Source: DAOUTY01 sp964453665 (GTDB lineage: Bacteria; Chloroflexota; Dehalococcoidia; SZUA-161). From it: a stretch of 64,000 nt of DNA. Below the pieces are notes generated by a model. The model did not search any database. It worked only from the letters and a program-made list of their open reading frames with translations, and was not told the origin of the DNA. Below, piece by piece: positions 34,365 through 43,214 of the stretch. Made by a program: the position numbers and the translations under genes. The stretch's first letter is position 1; each line of letters starts with the position of its first letter. The stretch spans positions 1-64,000 of the forward strand of contig CAYVQT010000009.1 in the NCBI GenBank assembly GCA_964453665.1. The letters run 5' to 3'.

Positions 34365-36286
34365 TCCTGCTTTCCTTTCTTGCGCACTACCTCGGTGCCA
34401 AGAGGGGGCGCTACCGGTACTGGCTCACCAGAGATTTTCACCACGGCAGAGAAACGTGTCGGACACACATCGAAGCAAGTATTGCACTTGGTGCACTTTT
34501 CCTGGTCGATGATGTGGACAAGGTTCTTGCCGCCACTGATCGCTTCTACCGGGCAGTTCCTGAGACATATCCCGCAGGCGGTGCACTTGCTCGGATCGAT
34601 GAAATATGAGATCAGGGCTTTACAGACACCGGCAGGGCAGCGCTTTTCCTCGATATGCGCCTCGTATTCATCCCGGAAGTACCTGATAGTGCTGAGTACC
34701 GGGTTAGGTGCTGTCTGCCCCAGAGCGCATAGGGAGACATCCCGGACCACCTCGCATATCTCCTCAAGTAGCTCGATATCACCTGACTCGCCGTCCCCGT
34801 TGCAAATTCTATCCAGTATGTTGACCATTTGCTCCAGGCCTGCCCGACATGGTACACACTTGCCGCAGGACTCATCGGCGAGGAAATGGAGGAAATACTT
34901 GGCCACATCGACCATGCAGGTATCCTCGTCCATTACGATCATACCGCCCGATCCCATCATGGAGCCCGCTTCTGTTAGCTCATCGAAATCAACGGGAAGG
35001 TCAATCAGGCTTTCCGGAAGGCATCCGCCGGAGGGCCCTCCTGTCTGGACCGCCTTGAATTTCTTCCCCTGGCGGATACCGCCACCTATGGTGTAGATGA
35101 TCTCTCTGAGGGTCATCCCCATTGGCACTTCCACAAGACCGGTATTGTTCACCTTGCCCACAAGGGAAAATATCTTCGTCCCCTTGCTGCCTTTGGTCCC
35201 GATACCCGTAAACCAGTCGACACCCTTATTGATTATCAGAGGCACGTTTGCCCAGGTCTCCACATTGTTTAGATTACTCGGCCTATCCCAGATACCACTG
35301 ACCGCCGTGCGGATGTACTTCGGCCTAGGCTCGCCCACCATTCCCTCGATAGCGGTCATTAGTGCGCTGGACTCTCCGGACACGAAAGCTCCGGCCCCTC
35401 GATGTATGGTAACGTCGAAATCGAAGCCGGAACCAAGTATGTTCTTGCCCAGAAGTCCGTACTTGCGCGCCTGACTCAGGGCCAGGGAGAGGTTACTCAC
35501 CGCAAGCGGGTATTCCTGTCGCACGTAGACAAAACCTTCATGCGAGCCAATGGTATAGGCACCTATAATGAGACCTTCCAGTACGCTGTGGGGATTGCCC
35601 TCGAGCAAGCTTCTATCCATAAATGCGCCGGGGTCGCCTTCGTCTGCGTTGACGATGACATATTTTATGTCCCCCGGTGCGTTGCGAGTGGTTTCCCATT
35701 TAGCCCCTGCGGGGAATCCACCGCCACCCCTCCCCCTGAGGTTAGCGCGCTTCACTATATCCAGTACCTCCTCGGGACTCATCTCGAGAAGAACCTTGGC
35801 CAGCGCAGAATAACCTCCGAGTGCGATGTAGTCGTCGATACTCTTGGGGTCAATGAGTGTGTTGCTACCGAATACTATCCGCCGTTGGTGCTTGTAGAAA
35901 GGAATCTCTCCCTCATGCGCTATCCTCTTCCCGTCAGCATCTTCATAGAGTAATCGGTCAATCAGCCCGTTTCCTGCCAGGGTAGTATTCACAATCTCAG
36001 GGATATCCTCCGGCTTTACCCCCAGATAGCAAGTCTCTTCGGGGAAGATCACCACTATCGGGCCTCTCTCGCAAAAACCGTGACAGCCAGTGCGTCTCAC
36101 GTCCAGTTTTTTATGGAGGCCGTTCTTTGAGAGCTCAGAAAGCAGGGCTTCGTAAACTCTATCGGAGCCGAGAGCGTGGCAGCCGGTACCGGAGCAAATT
36201 GTTATACAGGGTTTGTTCAGGTCTCTTTTTGATAATATCTTTTGTCTTGCTTTCTCTAGATCAGAAGCCGACTTCAGCCGTGCCAT
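34361..36286 (-). CDS. NuoF/HndC-type NADH-oxidising flavoprotein subunit
   Basis: 641 aa from the ATG at 36286 (AAAGGA upstream; a GTG 6 nt earlier is less likely). N-terminal thioredoxin-like [2Fe-2S] domain (CSGTGC, RRTGCHGFC). NADH/FMN fold: GRGGGGFPAGAKWE and NADEGDPGAFMDRSL. N3 cluster: ESCGKCVPCRAG with a fourth Cys in SLCALGQ. C-terminal ferredoxin: CTACGICLRNCP and CTKCNTCFDVCP. Such four-part NuoF proteins occur in NADP- or NAD-linked FeFe hydrogenases, NADH-dependent formate dehydrogenases and electron-bifurcating complexes. With the genes either side it forms a cytosolic diaphorase trimer; no membrane part of complex I is present. Confidence 0.92.
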   Translation of the reverse strand: MARLKSASDLEKARQKILSKRDLNKPCITICSGTGCHALGSDRVYEALLSELSKNGLHKKLDVRRTGCHGFCERGPIVVIFPEETCYLGVKPEDIPEIVNTTLAGNGLIDRLLYEDADGKRIAHEGEIPFYKHQRRIVFGSNTLIDPKSIDDYIALGGYSALAKVLLEMSPEEVLDIVKRANLRGRGGGGFPAGAKWETTRNAPGDIKYVIVNADEGDPGAFMDRSLLEGNPHSVLEGLIIGAYTIGSHEGFVYVRQEYPLAVSNLSLALSQARKYGLLGKNILGSGFDFDVTIHRGAGAFVSGESSALMTAIEGMVGEPRPKYIRTAVSGIWDRPSNLNNVETWANVPLIINKGVDWFTGIGTKGSKGTKIFSLVGKVNNTGLVEVPMGMTLREIIYTIGGGIRQGKKFKAVQTGGPSGGCLPESLIDLPVDFDELTEAGSMMGSGGMIVMDEDTCMVDVAKYFLHFLADESCGKCVPCRAGLEQMVNILDRICNGDGESGDIELLEEICEVVRDVSLCALGQTAPNPVLSTIRYFRDEYEAHIEEKRCPAGVCKALISYFIDPSKCTACGICLRNCPVEAISGGKNLVHIIDQEKCTKCNTCFDVCPTRFSAVVKISGEPVPVAPPLGTEVVRKKGKQE

Positions 36287-36305
36287 AATCACATCCTTTC
36301 GCTAC

Positions 36306-36908
36306 CTAATCGCAGGCACTTACGATCGCCTCGAGTTCCTTCTTGGCCGGATTGCTGTGGTAATCGCCGTCAACCACAACCACCGGGCCCAAAGCGCAGC
36401 AACCGAGGCAGTTTACCGTCTCCAGGGAGAACCTCTGGTCAGAGCTGGTTTCTCCAGGATTGATGTTTATGGCTTCTATCACTCTATCCAGGAGACGAGG
36501 CGCACCGCGGACATGGCAGGCTGTTCCCGTGCACACGGACACCTGATGGCGACCTTGTGGGCTCAGACTGAAGGCTTTATAAAAGGTGGCAATTCTATAG
36601 GCCTGGCTTATGGGAACGCCCAGCTTCTCACAAACCGATATTAAAACGTCCCTGGGCAGCCAGCGTTTTTCTCTTTGTATCCCCAGAAGTATCTGGATCA
36701 GGGCAGACTTATCACCCTTGTATTCGCTAATAATCCTGTCCGTATCACCCGTTTCCCGGGCAACCTGCCCCAGCGTCTCTAAAACCTCAGAGATTTCACT
36801 GATCGGTATACCCAGCCTGTCGCTGATAAGAGAAAGGGCACCCTCTGAAAATCGGATGCCTTCGCTTGTGAGTTCCCCGGGTCGGGTCTTCACCTTGCTC
36901 TTCGCCAT
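36306..36908 (-). CDS. NuoE/HndA-type [2Fe-2S] subunit
   Basis: 200 aa from the ATG at 36908, which has AAAGGAG 7 nt upstream; the ATG at 36926 lies before that site. The C-terminal thioredoxin-like domain has CTGTACHVRGA and NCLGCCALGP, binding one [2Fe-2S] cluster. The N-terminal helical part (IISEYKGDKSALIQILLGIQREKRWLP) is the usual NuoE bundle, here with about 45 extra residues (FSEGALSLISDRLGIP...) that look like another helical repeat. First gene of the operon NuoE-NuoF-HoxU-like; 19 nt to the next gene. Confidence 0.9.
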   Translation of the reverse strand: MAKSKVKTRPGELTSEGIRFSEGALSLISDRLGIPISEISEVLETLGQVARETGDTDRIISEYKGDKSALIQILLGIQREKRWLPRDVLISVCEKLGVPISQAYRIATFYKAFSLSPQGRHQVSVCTGTACHVRGAPRLLDRVIEAININPGETSSDQRFSLETVNCLGCCALGPVVVVDGDYHSNPAKKELEAIVSACD

Positions 36909-37076
36909 GATGCGCTCCTTTGCCATTACCTGTACTTTAGTTTAATTCATTTCAGCCTTGAATTCAAGGCAGGCGTGTATCCGGCAGGGTGGCCTGATTG
37001 GATGCAGGAGTTACGTGTGTTAGAATAATCAACGTTTCCCACGCGGATTAATTATTATTGCTAAAGGAGGGAGACC

Positions 37077-38165
37077 ATGTCAGAAGTACTCTTCTTCAGC
37101 TACGTAAAATCTATAAATGCCGTAGAAGGATTAGGGCGCCTCATTTCCAGGTCAGGATTTGAAGATGTGATACCGGGCGGTGAAAGCATTGCGATAAAGC
37201 TGCATATGGGGGAACTGGGTAACACTAGATATATAAGGCCTGTTTTTGTGCGTAAGGTGGTTGACATTGTCAAGAGTAATGGGGGGAAACCCTTTCTGTT
37301 CGATACGGTTGTTAATTACCCCGGGGCAAGGGACACCAGGGAGAAATACCTGCGCACGGCTGCCAAAAACGGCTTTACTGAGGTTAGTGTAGGTGCTCCC
37401 GTAGTGATTGCGGATGACGATGATGAGCAGCAGTCGATACCAGTTTCTAATCGCATCGGCAACTGTCAGCTTGAGGAAGTGAAATCCTCTTCCTTGCTGC
37501 TCAACTCTCCCTGTTTGATAGTCCTCTCTCATGTAAAAGGGCATGAAATTTCGGGTTTCGGGGGGGCTGTGAAGAATCTTGGAATGGGTTGTGTATCCAG
37601 GGAAACGAAGCGAGCGCAGCACTATGTGAACATGCCTCAGTTCAACGAGGAAAGCGACTGCGACGGCTGCGGCAAGTGTGCGGAGGTATGTCCGACAGGG
37701 GCAATAACGATAGTTGATGGCAGGCCCGAGAGAGTAGTGGCGGAGTGTTCGTCGTGCGGCACCTGTCTTTTTATGTGCCCTTCTCATTGCTGGGTTTGGC
37801 CTCCCGGCTCAAAAGAAACGTTTCAGATATACCTGGGGCACGCGGCAACCGCTGTAGTAGCGGGATACCGGGGTAAGATAGCTTACGTGAACTTTATCCA
37901 GGATGTCGTGCCGCTTTGCGACTGCGTTGCGGCCTCAGGCACCCCTGTAGTTCAGGATATCGGCATAGCGTTCTCATTAGACCCGGTAGCAATAGATAAA
38001 GCTTCGCTTGATCTAATAGACCAAGCCCCCATCATCCCCGGTTCCACTTCCGTAAAGCCCCCTGACATCATGGGAAAGATACACAAAACAAGCAGCCTGG
38101 TACAGCTTGAAACGGCGGAGAAGCTCAAGTTGGGCACCATGAAGTACGAGCTGGTTTCAGTGTAG
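37077..38165 (+). CDS. DUF362 protein with internal 2x[4Fe-4S] ferredoxin
   Basis: 362 aa, ATG with AAAGGAGGGAGACC upstream. DUF362 blocks: IAIKLHMGELGNTRYIRP, FDTVVNYPGARDT, LIVLSHVKGHEISGFGGAVKN and DIGIAFSLDPVAIDKASLD. Between them lies CDGCGKCAEVCPTGAI and CSSCGTCLFMCPSHC, two [4Fe-4S] clusters. This ferredoxin-fused form is common in strict anaerobes; the reaction is unknown. It is divergent from the NuoE operon (150 nt between starts), so both could share control. The 3' end abuts a REP-like pair. Confidence 0.85.
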   Translation: MSEVLFFSYVKSINAVEGLGRLISRSGFEDVIPGGESIAIKLHMGELGNTRYIRPVFVRKVVDIVKSNGGKPFLFDTVVNYPGARDTREKYLRTAAKNGFTEVSVGAPVVIADDDDEQQSIPVSNRIGNCQLEEVKSSSLLLNSPCLIVLSHVKGHEISGFGGAVKNLGMGCVSRETKRAQHYVNMPQFNEESDCDGCGKCAEVCPTGAITIVDGRPERVVAECSSCGTCLFMCPSHCWVWPPGSKETFQIYLGHAATAVVAGYRGKIAYVNFIQDVVPLCDCVAASGTPVVQDIGIAFSLDPVAIDKASLDLIDQAPIIPGSTSVKPPDIMGKIHKTSSLVQLETAEKLKLGTMKYELVSV

Positions 38166-38220
38166 CGTTGCCACTCCTGTGGCAGCGGGTTCCCTGTCGT
38201 GACAGGAGTCACGATGCTAC
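38162..38220. repeat. Head-to-head pair of REP-like elements (BIME-like) between convergent genes
   Basis: Copy 1, plus strand, 38162-38190, and copy 2, minus strand, 38192-38220. Both follow the GTAGCxTyG-arm, TCCT loop, CxGG tail design of the element at 8711. Together they can also fold into one long hairpin. It lies between the convergent stops at 38165 and 38249 and may act as a bidirectional transcription end. Confidence 0.7.
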
Positions 38221-38248
38221 GGTGGATGAGGTCCCTTTCCGGGCGTTC

Positions 38249-39463
38249 CTAATAGATAATTTCTTCTTCCGTCAGCCGGGCTATTTCCTTGCTTGACATG
38301 CCCAAAAGCTCCCCGAAGATGTACTCATTATTCTCACCTATCGTCGGGGCGGACTTAACAACCCTGGCCTGTGTTTCGGAGAAGCGCCAGGGAGGTCCGA
38401 GGACGACCTGCTTCCCCATCGCCGGATGCTCTACTTCAACGGCCAGCTCTCGCGCTTTGAAGTGGGGGTCGCTGAATATCTCCTCGTTGCTGAACGAGGG
38501 CATGGCGGCAACCCCGGCCTTCTGTAAAATCCCGGTGACCTCGTAATGGGTGTAATTAGCCGTCCATTCCCCGATCAAGTCATCGAGTTCCTTTTCATTC
38601 TTCCGGCGGCTGTATCCATCTGAGAACCTCTCATCGCTGGCCCACTCGGGGTGTCCCGCAGCGTTACAGAGGGCCTGCCACTCCTCGTCCGTGGCAACCG
38701 CAATACTGACCCACTTATCTTCGCCACGGCAGCGATAGCAATTATGAGGCGCCATTATTCTATCGTGGTTCCCGTTCCTGGACTGCACCCTGCCGTTCAT
38801 AATGTACTCCATGAGCGCGTCGCCGGTGAAAACAGCCAGGCTCTCTACGGAGGCCATGTCGATATGCTGTCCCTGGCCGGTATGCTGCCTGTGGTTCAAT
38901 GCGGCCATGATAGCGAAAGCGCTGGTAGCGGCGCTCATGAGATCGGTTGAGCCTGTAAGCGGGTTCGGTGGGCCGTCGCTGTAACCCGTCAGGTGCGCCA
39001 GGCCGCTGTAGCACGCGAAGCTGGGGGCATAGCCGCCGTACCGCCGCAGGGGCCCCTCGGACCCGAAGGACGAGGAGGACAGCATAACTATATCCGGCTT
39101 GACCTCTTTCAATACCTCGTATCCCAGCCCGATGCCGTCCATAGCGCCGGGGCGCATATTTTCGCTGGCAACGTCGCTGATTTGAACGATTCTTTTAGCC
39201 AGTTCAACTCCCTCGGGCTGTTTTAGGTTGAGCCTCACCGATAGCTTGTTGAGGTTGATACTGTTGAAAACCGGTGAATGGTCTACGCCCTCAAACGCCT
39301 TTCCGATTGTTAATGTCATTTTCCTCGAAGGGTCCACACGGGCCATACTCTCTATCTTTATGACCTCCGCTCCAAGCAATGCCAGCAGTCCGGTAGCATA
39401 GGCTCCGGCCCACAGCCAGCAGAAATCAGCTACCCTGACACCATCTAAAGCATATCTGTCCAT
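38249..39463 (-). CDS. CaiB/BaiF-type (class III) CoA-transferase, second of an adjacent pair
   Basis: 404 aa. N-terminus VRVADFCWLWAGAYATGLLALLGAEVIKIES is the class III signature; NKLSVRLNLKQPEG, SENMRPGAM and SSFGSEGPLRRYGGYAP follow. The catalytic Asp is in TGSTDLMSAAT and the GQGQHIDMAS loop is typical. It swaps CoA between an acyl-CoA and a free acid. 16 nt behind a second class III gene on the same strand; adjacent unequal genes suggest a heteromer, as known for the benzylsuccinate BbsE/BbsF enzyme. Substrate not predictable. Confidence 0.88.
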   Translation of the reverse strand: MDRYALDGVRVADFCWLWAGAYATGLLALLGAEVIKIESMARVDPSRKMTLTIGKAFEGVDHSPVFNSINLNKLSVRLNLKQPEGVELAKRIVQISDVASENMRPGAMDGIGLGYEVLKEVKPDIVMLSSSSFGSEGPLRRYGGYAPSFACYSGLAHLTGYSDGPPNPLTGSTDLMSAATSAFAIMAALNHRQHTGQGQHIDMASVESLAVFTGDALMEYIMNGRVQSRNGNHDRIMAPHNCYRCRGEDKWVSIAVATDEEWQALCNAAGHPEWASDERFSDGYSRRKNEKELDDLIGEWTANYTHYEVTGILQKAGVAAMPSFSNEEIFSDPHFKARELAVEVEHPAMGKQVVLGPPWRFSETQARVVKSAPTIGENNEYIFGELLGMSSKEIARLTEEEIIY

Positions 39464-39479
39464 TCGAAGCCCTCGCCTG

Positions 39480-40688
39480 CTATATAACCCCGGTTTCCCT
39501 CATCACTACCAGGTCACGCTTATCGTAACCGAGGCGGTCACAGTAGATTAACTCGTTGTGCTGGCCGAGAAGAGGCGCCGCGCGCTCGGCCTTCCAGGGA
39601 GTACGGGAGAGCTTATAAGGAGCGGTGGGATGCTTCAGCTTTCCCGCTTTAGGATGATCGACATCAGCAAAAAACCCCCGTGCCTCCGTCTGGGGTGACT
39701 TTGCTAAATCCTCGGCGGTATTAACGGGCGCAGCAGCTATAGCATTGTCCTGGAGCTGGTGGAATAGCTCTTCCTTCTTGTATTGTTTCACAAATTCCCG
39801 TAGATGTGGGTTTATCTCGTCGCCAGACAAATGGCGACTCAGCCACTGGGAGAACCTCTCATCCTCAGCCCATGCCGGGTTCCCCATGAATTCCACCACG
39901 GAGCCCCACTCGCGTTCTGTTAACGCTGACATCATGATATAGCCATCCTGGCATTCCATCGGTGTCGGCATCAGCAGAGGCCTTCTGATCCTGTTGCGCA
40001 CTATGCCCATATTGGCGAACATAGCCACCTCCAGCAGGGCCATGGTCATCAGCACATCTTGCTTTGAGACGTCTATGTGCTGCCCCGTGCCGGTTGCGCC
40101 CATCCTGTACGCCGCGGCCAGCGTAGCTATAGCGGCGCTCAGCCCGCAAACACAATCCCCCGCCCGGCCGCCGCCTTTGACCGGTTCCCGGCTGAGGTCG
40201 GGCGACTGGATCGGCAGCAGGTAACCCTCGCCGCCGGCGTGGTAGCTGTTCAGTTCATAGGCCTTATAGTCTCGATAGGGCCCGGTCTGACCGAAGGGAG
40301 TGATGGATGTCATAACCAGCCCGGGGTTTAGCTTCCTGAGTTCTCCATAGGTCAGACCCATCTCCTCCATCATCGCCGGAGGTCTGTCCTCTACAAAGAT
40401 ATCCGTCTGCTTGATTAAATCTATCAGGATATCTTTCCCTGAATTCGTGGTCACATCCAGGGTTACGCCCAGTTTATTGGTGTTGAGATACAGAAAGAGG
40501 CCGCTTAGCTCGGGATGCGGGTTATCTTCGAGGAAAGGGCCCCTTCGCCTGGCGTCATCTCCGGTACCGGGGGGCTCGATTTTTATCACCTCGGCGCCGA
40601 GGTCGGCCAGTAGCTTGGTAGAATAGGGGCCAGCTACGAAGTTACACAGTTCCAGGACTCTTAGATGTGCCAGACCCTTATCAGGCAT
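39480..40688 (-). CDS. CaiB/BaiF-type (class III) CoA-transferase, first of an adjacent pair
   Basis: 402 aa. LRVLELCNFVAGPYSTKLLADLG, VIKIEPPGTGDDARRRGPF, NKLGVTLDVTTNSG, SITPFGQTGPYRDYKAYELN, the Asp box GGRAGDCVCGLSA and TGTGQHIDVS are all in place. Close enough to the next gene (16 nt) for cotranscription. It is more conventional than its partner: the first Pro-rich loop after IKIE is kept here but short in the other. A possible large/small heteromer is an inference from gene order. Confidence 0.88.
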   Translation of the reverse strand: MPDKGLAHLRVLELCNFVAGPYSTKLLADLGAEVIKIEPPGTGDDARRRGPFLEDNPHPELSGLFLYLNTNKLGVTLDVTTNSGKDILIDLIKQTDIFVEDRPPAMMEEMGLTYGELRKLNPGLVMTSITPFGQTGPYRDYKAYELNSYHAGGEGYLLPIQSPDLSREPVKGGGRAGDCVCGLSAAIATLAAAYRMGATGTGQHIDVSKQDVLMTMALLEVAMFANMGIVRNRIRRPLLMPTPMECQDGYIMMSALTEREWGSVVEFMGNPAWAEDERFSQWLSRHLSGDEINPHLREFVKQYKKEELFHQLQDNAIAAAPVNTAEDLAKSPQTEARGFFADVDHPKAGKLKHPTAPYKLSRTPWKAERAAPLLGQHNELIYCDRLGYDKRDLVVMRETGVI

Positions 40689-41064
40689 AATCGTACTCGC
40701 TAAATCTCATTGGCGCGTTATCCGCATACATTTATTTTAGCATATCCCGCGCACTCTGGACAAGAGTTACTCGTGGCCAGCTCAATTAAATCGTTGTTGG
40801 CGGCGGCCTTATCGAAAAACCTGTGAGTCAATCGACCAGGATTAAAGTTAACCATGGATTACTGCTACCTGCTTTCGCAGGCACAAGCTTCGAAGGAGTG
40901 ACATTATTATGTCATTCCCGCGGAAGCGGGAATCCATTTCGCAAGTGACATGTACAGTGGGTTTAATTGTGCTGCATCCACGTTACTATCAAACGATTCC
41001 CCCTCCCTCTAACTCCCTCCCGCCAGGGGAAGGATGATTTAATTTAACCCGTGAGGAGGAGCCC
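40689..41064. repeat. 375-base intergenic stretch with two dispersed repeats
   Basis: ATTCCCGC-GGAA-GCGGGAAT (40914-40933) is a perfect hairpin of the ATTCCC/GGGAAT type that is dispersed in many bacteria. CCTCCCTCTAACTCCCTCCC... (41002-41033) recurs at 52753. No gene seen. Confidence 0.6.
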
Positions 41065-42243
41065 TTACTCGATAACCCCTTCTTCTAGCAGGCGGTCTAT
41101 CTCTTTATCGGCGTAGCCGAGGATATCCCTCAGTACTTCCCTGGTATGCTCCCCCCACAGCGGGGGGCTGCTCATTACCTCCGCCGGCGTCTCCGAGAAA
41201 TTGAACGGGGTGTTAAGCACCCTTATTTTTCCCAGTCTGGGATGCTCTACCTCCACTGTTATCTTGCGGTGCCTGAAGTGGGGGTCTGAGAACATCTCCT
41301 CGAAGTCGTACACCGGCCCGACACCAACGTCGATCTCCTCCAGAAGTCTCACCCATTCTTCCCTGTCCTTCGTGGCGAAGACCTCTGAGAAAGCATAGTA
41401 CATCTCCTTCTGCCTATCCGTCAGGTCATACTGGGTGGGGATGAAGTCCTCCCTGCCCAGCAGCCGGCAGAGGTCAGCCCAGAGCCAGGGCTCGGCGCAG
41501 CCCACAGTTAAGTACTTGCCGTCCCTGGCTTTGTAGACGTTCATGCAGGCCACGTCGCTGCCTGTCGGCGACTCCGCCCGCTGCGGCAGGCTGCCCTCCA
41601 GGAGATACTGCTGGGCGTCGATCCAGTGATAGAATGCCGCCCCGTCGGTGATAGAGACGTCGATGTACTGTCCCCTGCCCGTCCTGTTCCGGGCGTAGAG
41701 CGCTGATACGATGGCAATGACGGCCTGGGTGACTCCGCCGAGGAGGTCGGCTATCGAGGGTGATTGGAGGTACACAGGCGGCCCGTTTTTACTGCCGGTC
41801 AGCGCCATGATCCCCGATACGGCGGCGAAGTTGATCTCGTGTCCGGTCCGATGGGCATAGGGCCCGTCCTGCCCGTAGCCCGTGATGGAGCAGTAGACCA
41901 GCCGGGGGTTGAGCCCGCTCAACGTCTCGTAGTCCATGCCCCGGCGTTTGAGGATGCCGGGGCGGTTGTTCTCGATGACGATGTCGGCCTTCTCTACCAG
42001 TCGATAAAGGATTTCCTTGCCCGCTTCCTTCTTCAGGTTGAGTGCGATGGACTTCTTGCTGCGGTTGTGCCCTATATAGAGCGACCCCATGTCGTCGGAG
42101 ACTACGTCCAGGGTCTGGCCGGCGCCCTTGGGCATCTCAACCGCGATTGCCTCGGCACCGAGGTCACCTAAAATCATGGAGCAGTACCTGCTCGGTCCGT
42201 ATTTCGAGAGGTCCAGCGCTCTTATTCCTTCCAAAGGGCCCAT
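41065..42243 (-). CDS. CaiB/BaiF-type (class III) CoA-transferase, parent of two nearby 5' relics
   Basis: 392 aa. MGPLEGIRALDLSKYGPSRY, DLGAEAIAVEMP, SKKSIALNLKKE, IENNRPGILKRRGMDYE, YCSITGYGQDGPYAHR, Asp box PSIADLLGGV and TGRGQYIDVS. Ribosome site AGGTGGTGATAT. The first 76 codons plus leader and promoter occur again at 44606-44937 (68 of 76 residues the same) and the first 41 codons at 46211-46489 (37 of 41). The full-length gene here is probably the source. Substrate unknown; its place in the acyl-CoA region suggests a carboxylic acid being activated with another acyl-CoA. Confidence 0.88.
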   Translation of the reverse strand: MGPLEGIRALDLSKYGPSRYCSMILGDLGAEAIAVEMPKGAGQTLDVVSDDMGSLYIGHNRSKKSIALNLKKEAGKEILYRLVEKADIVIENNRPGILKRRGMDYETLSGLNPRLVYCSITGYGQDGPYAHRTGHEINFAAVSGIMALTGSKNGPPVYLQSPSIADLLGGVTQAVIAIVSALYARNRTGRGQYIDVSITDGAAFYHWIDAQQYLLEGSLPQRAESPTGSDVACMNVYKARDGKYLTVGCAEPWLWADLCRLLGREDFIPTQYDLTDRQKEMYYAFSEVFATKDREEWVRLLEEIDVGVGPVYDFEEMFSDPHFRHRKITVEVEHPRLGKIRVLNTPFNFSETPAEVMSSPPLWGEHTREVLRDILGYADKEIDRLLEEGVIE

Positions 42244-42278
42244 ATATCACCACCTGCTTGAGATATAAGACACTCATA

Positions 42279-42308
42279 AGTATACATGCTTGTCTGAGAT
42301 GAGGGCAA
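42279..42308 (-). promoter_or_regulatory. Promoter of the CoA-transferase at 41065-42243
   Basis: On the minus strand TTGCCC (42303-42308), 18 nt, TATACT (42279-42284), about 36 nt before the ATG. The same elements with the same spacing are kept in the relic copy at 44908-44937, which supports the call. Confidence 0.55.
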
Positions 42309-42474
42309 GGAGAGGTGGCCTCGCTCCAGAAGGGGAGTGAATGGATTAGCTACGATTTAGGCCTTCTAAACGCGCACTCCAAAAGGACTTCCTTTCGGAA
42401 AACCGGCTGAACTCTACATTGATTAGCACTTTCCCTATTGAGTATGGTACTATTAATCCAATCTGGAGGACAAT

Positions 42475-43158
42475 ATGCCATACGAATATGAAATAAACGA
42501 TTTAGCCAAAGAGGAATCGTGGAGGTTGTTCCGGATAATAGGTGAGCTGGTCGAGGGCTTTGATAGCCTTTCAGGTATTGAGCCAGCGGTTAGCATATAT
42601 GGTTCGGCCCGAATCAAACCGGATGATGGGCTTTATAAGCAGGTGGAGGAAATCGCCCGGCGGTTAGGTGAGGCGGGCTTTTCAATCATAACCGGCGGCG
42701 GCCCCGGTGTTATGGAGGCGGCTAACAGAGGCGCACTTAAATCCGGAGTTGCTTCAGTTGGCCTGAATATCCAACTGCCTGAGGAACAGTCTCTCAATGT
42801 ATATACTACAAAGTCAATAACATTCCATCACTTCTTCGTTCGCAAAGTCATGCTGGTGAAGTATGCTACTGCCTTCATTATGATGCCCGGGGGGTTGGGA
42901 ACGCTTGACGAACTTACTGAGATACTAACCCTGATGCAAACCCATAAGATTAGACCTTTCCCGGTCGTGCTATTCAACAGCGGCTACTGGAAAGGATTCC
43001 TGGACTGGCTGTACACTTCTGTTCTAGCCGGAGGATTTATCTCCGAAGAAGATTTCAGCTTACTCAGGGTCTGTGATGAGACTGGTGACGTAATTGAGAC
43101 GGTTTGCCAGTGGTATGAGAAGCAGGAGATAGTCGGGAGAAGAGCTCTGTCCGGATAG
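42475..43158 (+). CDS. LOG-family (TIGR00730-type) Rossmann-fold protein
   Basis: 227 aa, ATG with CTGGAGGACAAT upstream. Motifs: VSIYGSARIKPDD, GGGPGVMEAANRGA, and PGGLGTLDELTEILTLMQ. PGG-GT-xE is the catalytic and nucleotide-binding box of the LOG/lysine-decarboxylase-like family, some of which are cytokinin riboside 5'-monophosphate phosphoribohydrolases, others AMP/IMP nucleosidase-like. Actual substrate is not known for most bacterial members. It is plus strand, divergent from the CoA-transferase and convergent to the beta-CASP gene. Confidence 0.85.
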   Translation: MPYEYEINDLAKEESWRLFRIIGELVEGFDSLSGIEPAVSIYGSARIKPDDGLYKQVEEIARRLGEAGFSIITGGGPGVMEAANRGALKSGVASVGLNIQLPEEQSLNVYTTKSITFHHFFVRKVMLVKYATAFIMMPGGLGTLDELTEILTLMQTHKIRPFPVVLFNSGYWKGFLDWLYTSVLAGGFISEEDFSLLRVCDETGDVIETVCQWYEKQEIVGRRALSG

Positions 43159-43214
43159 CCTGCTCCCAATGATTCCCTCGTATGACAAGAGAGCAACCCG
43201 GACCACCGGCCGCG

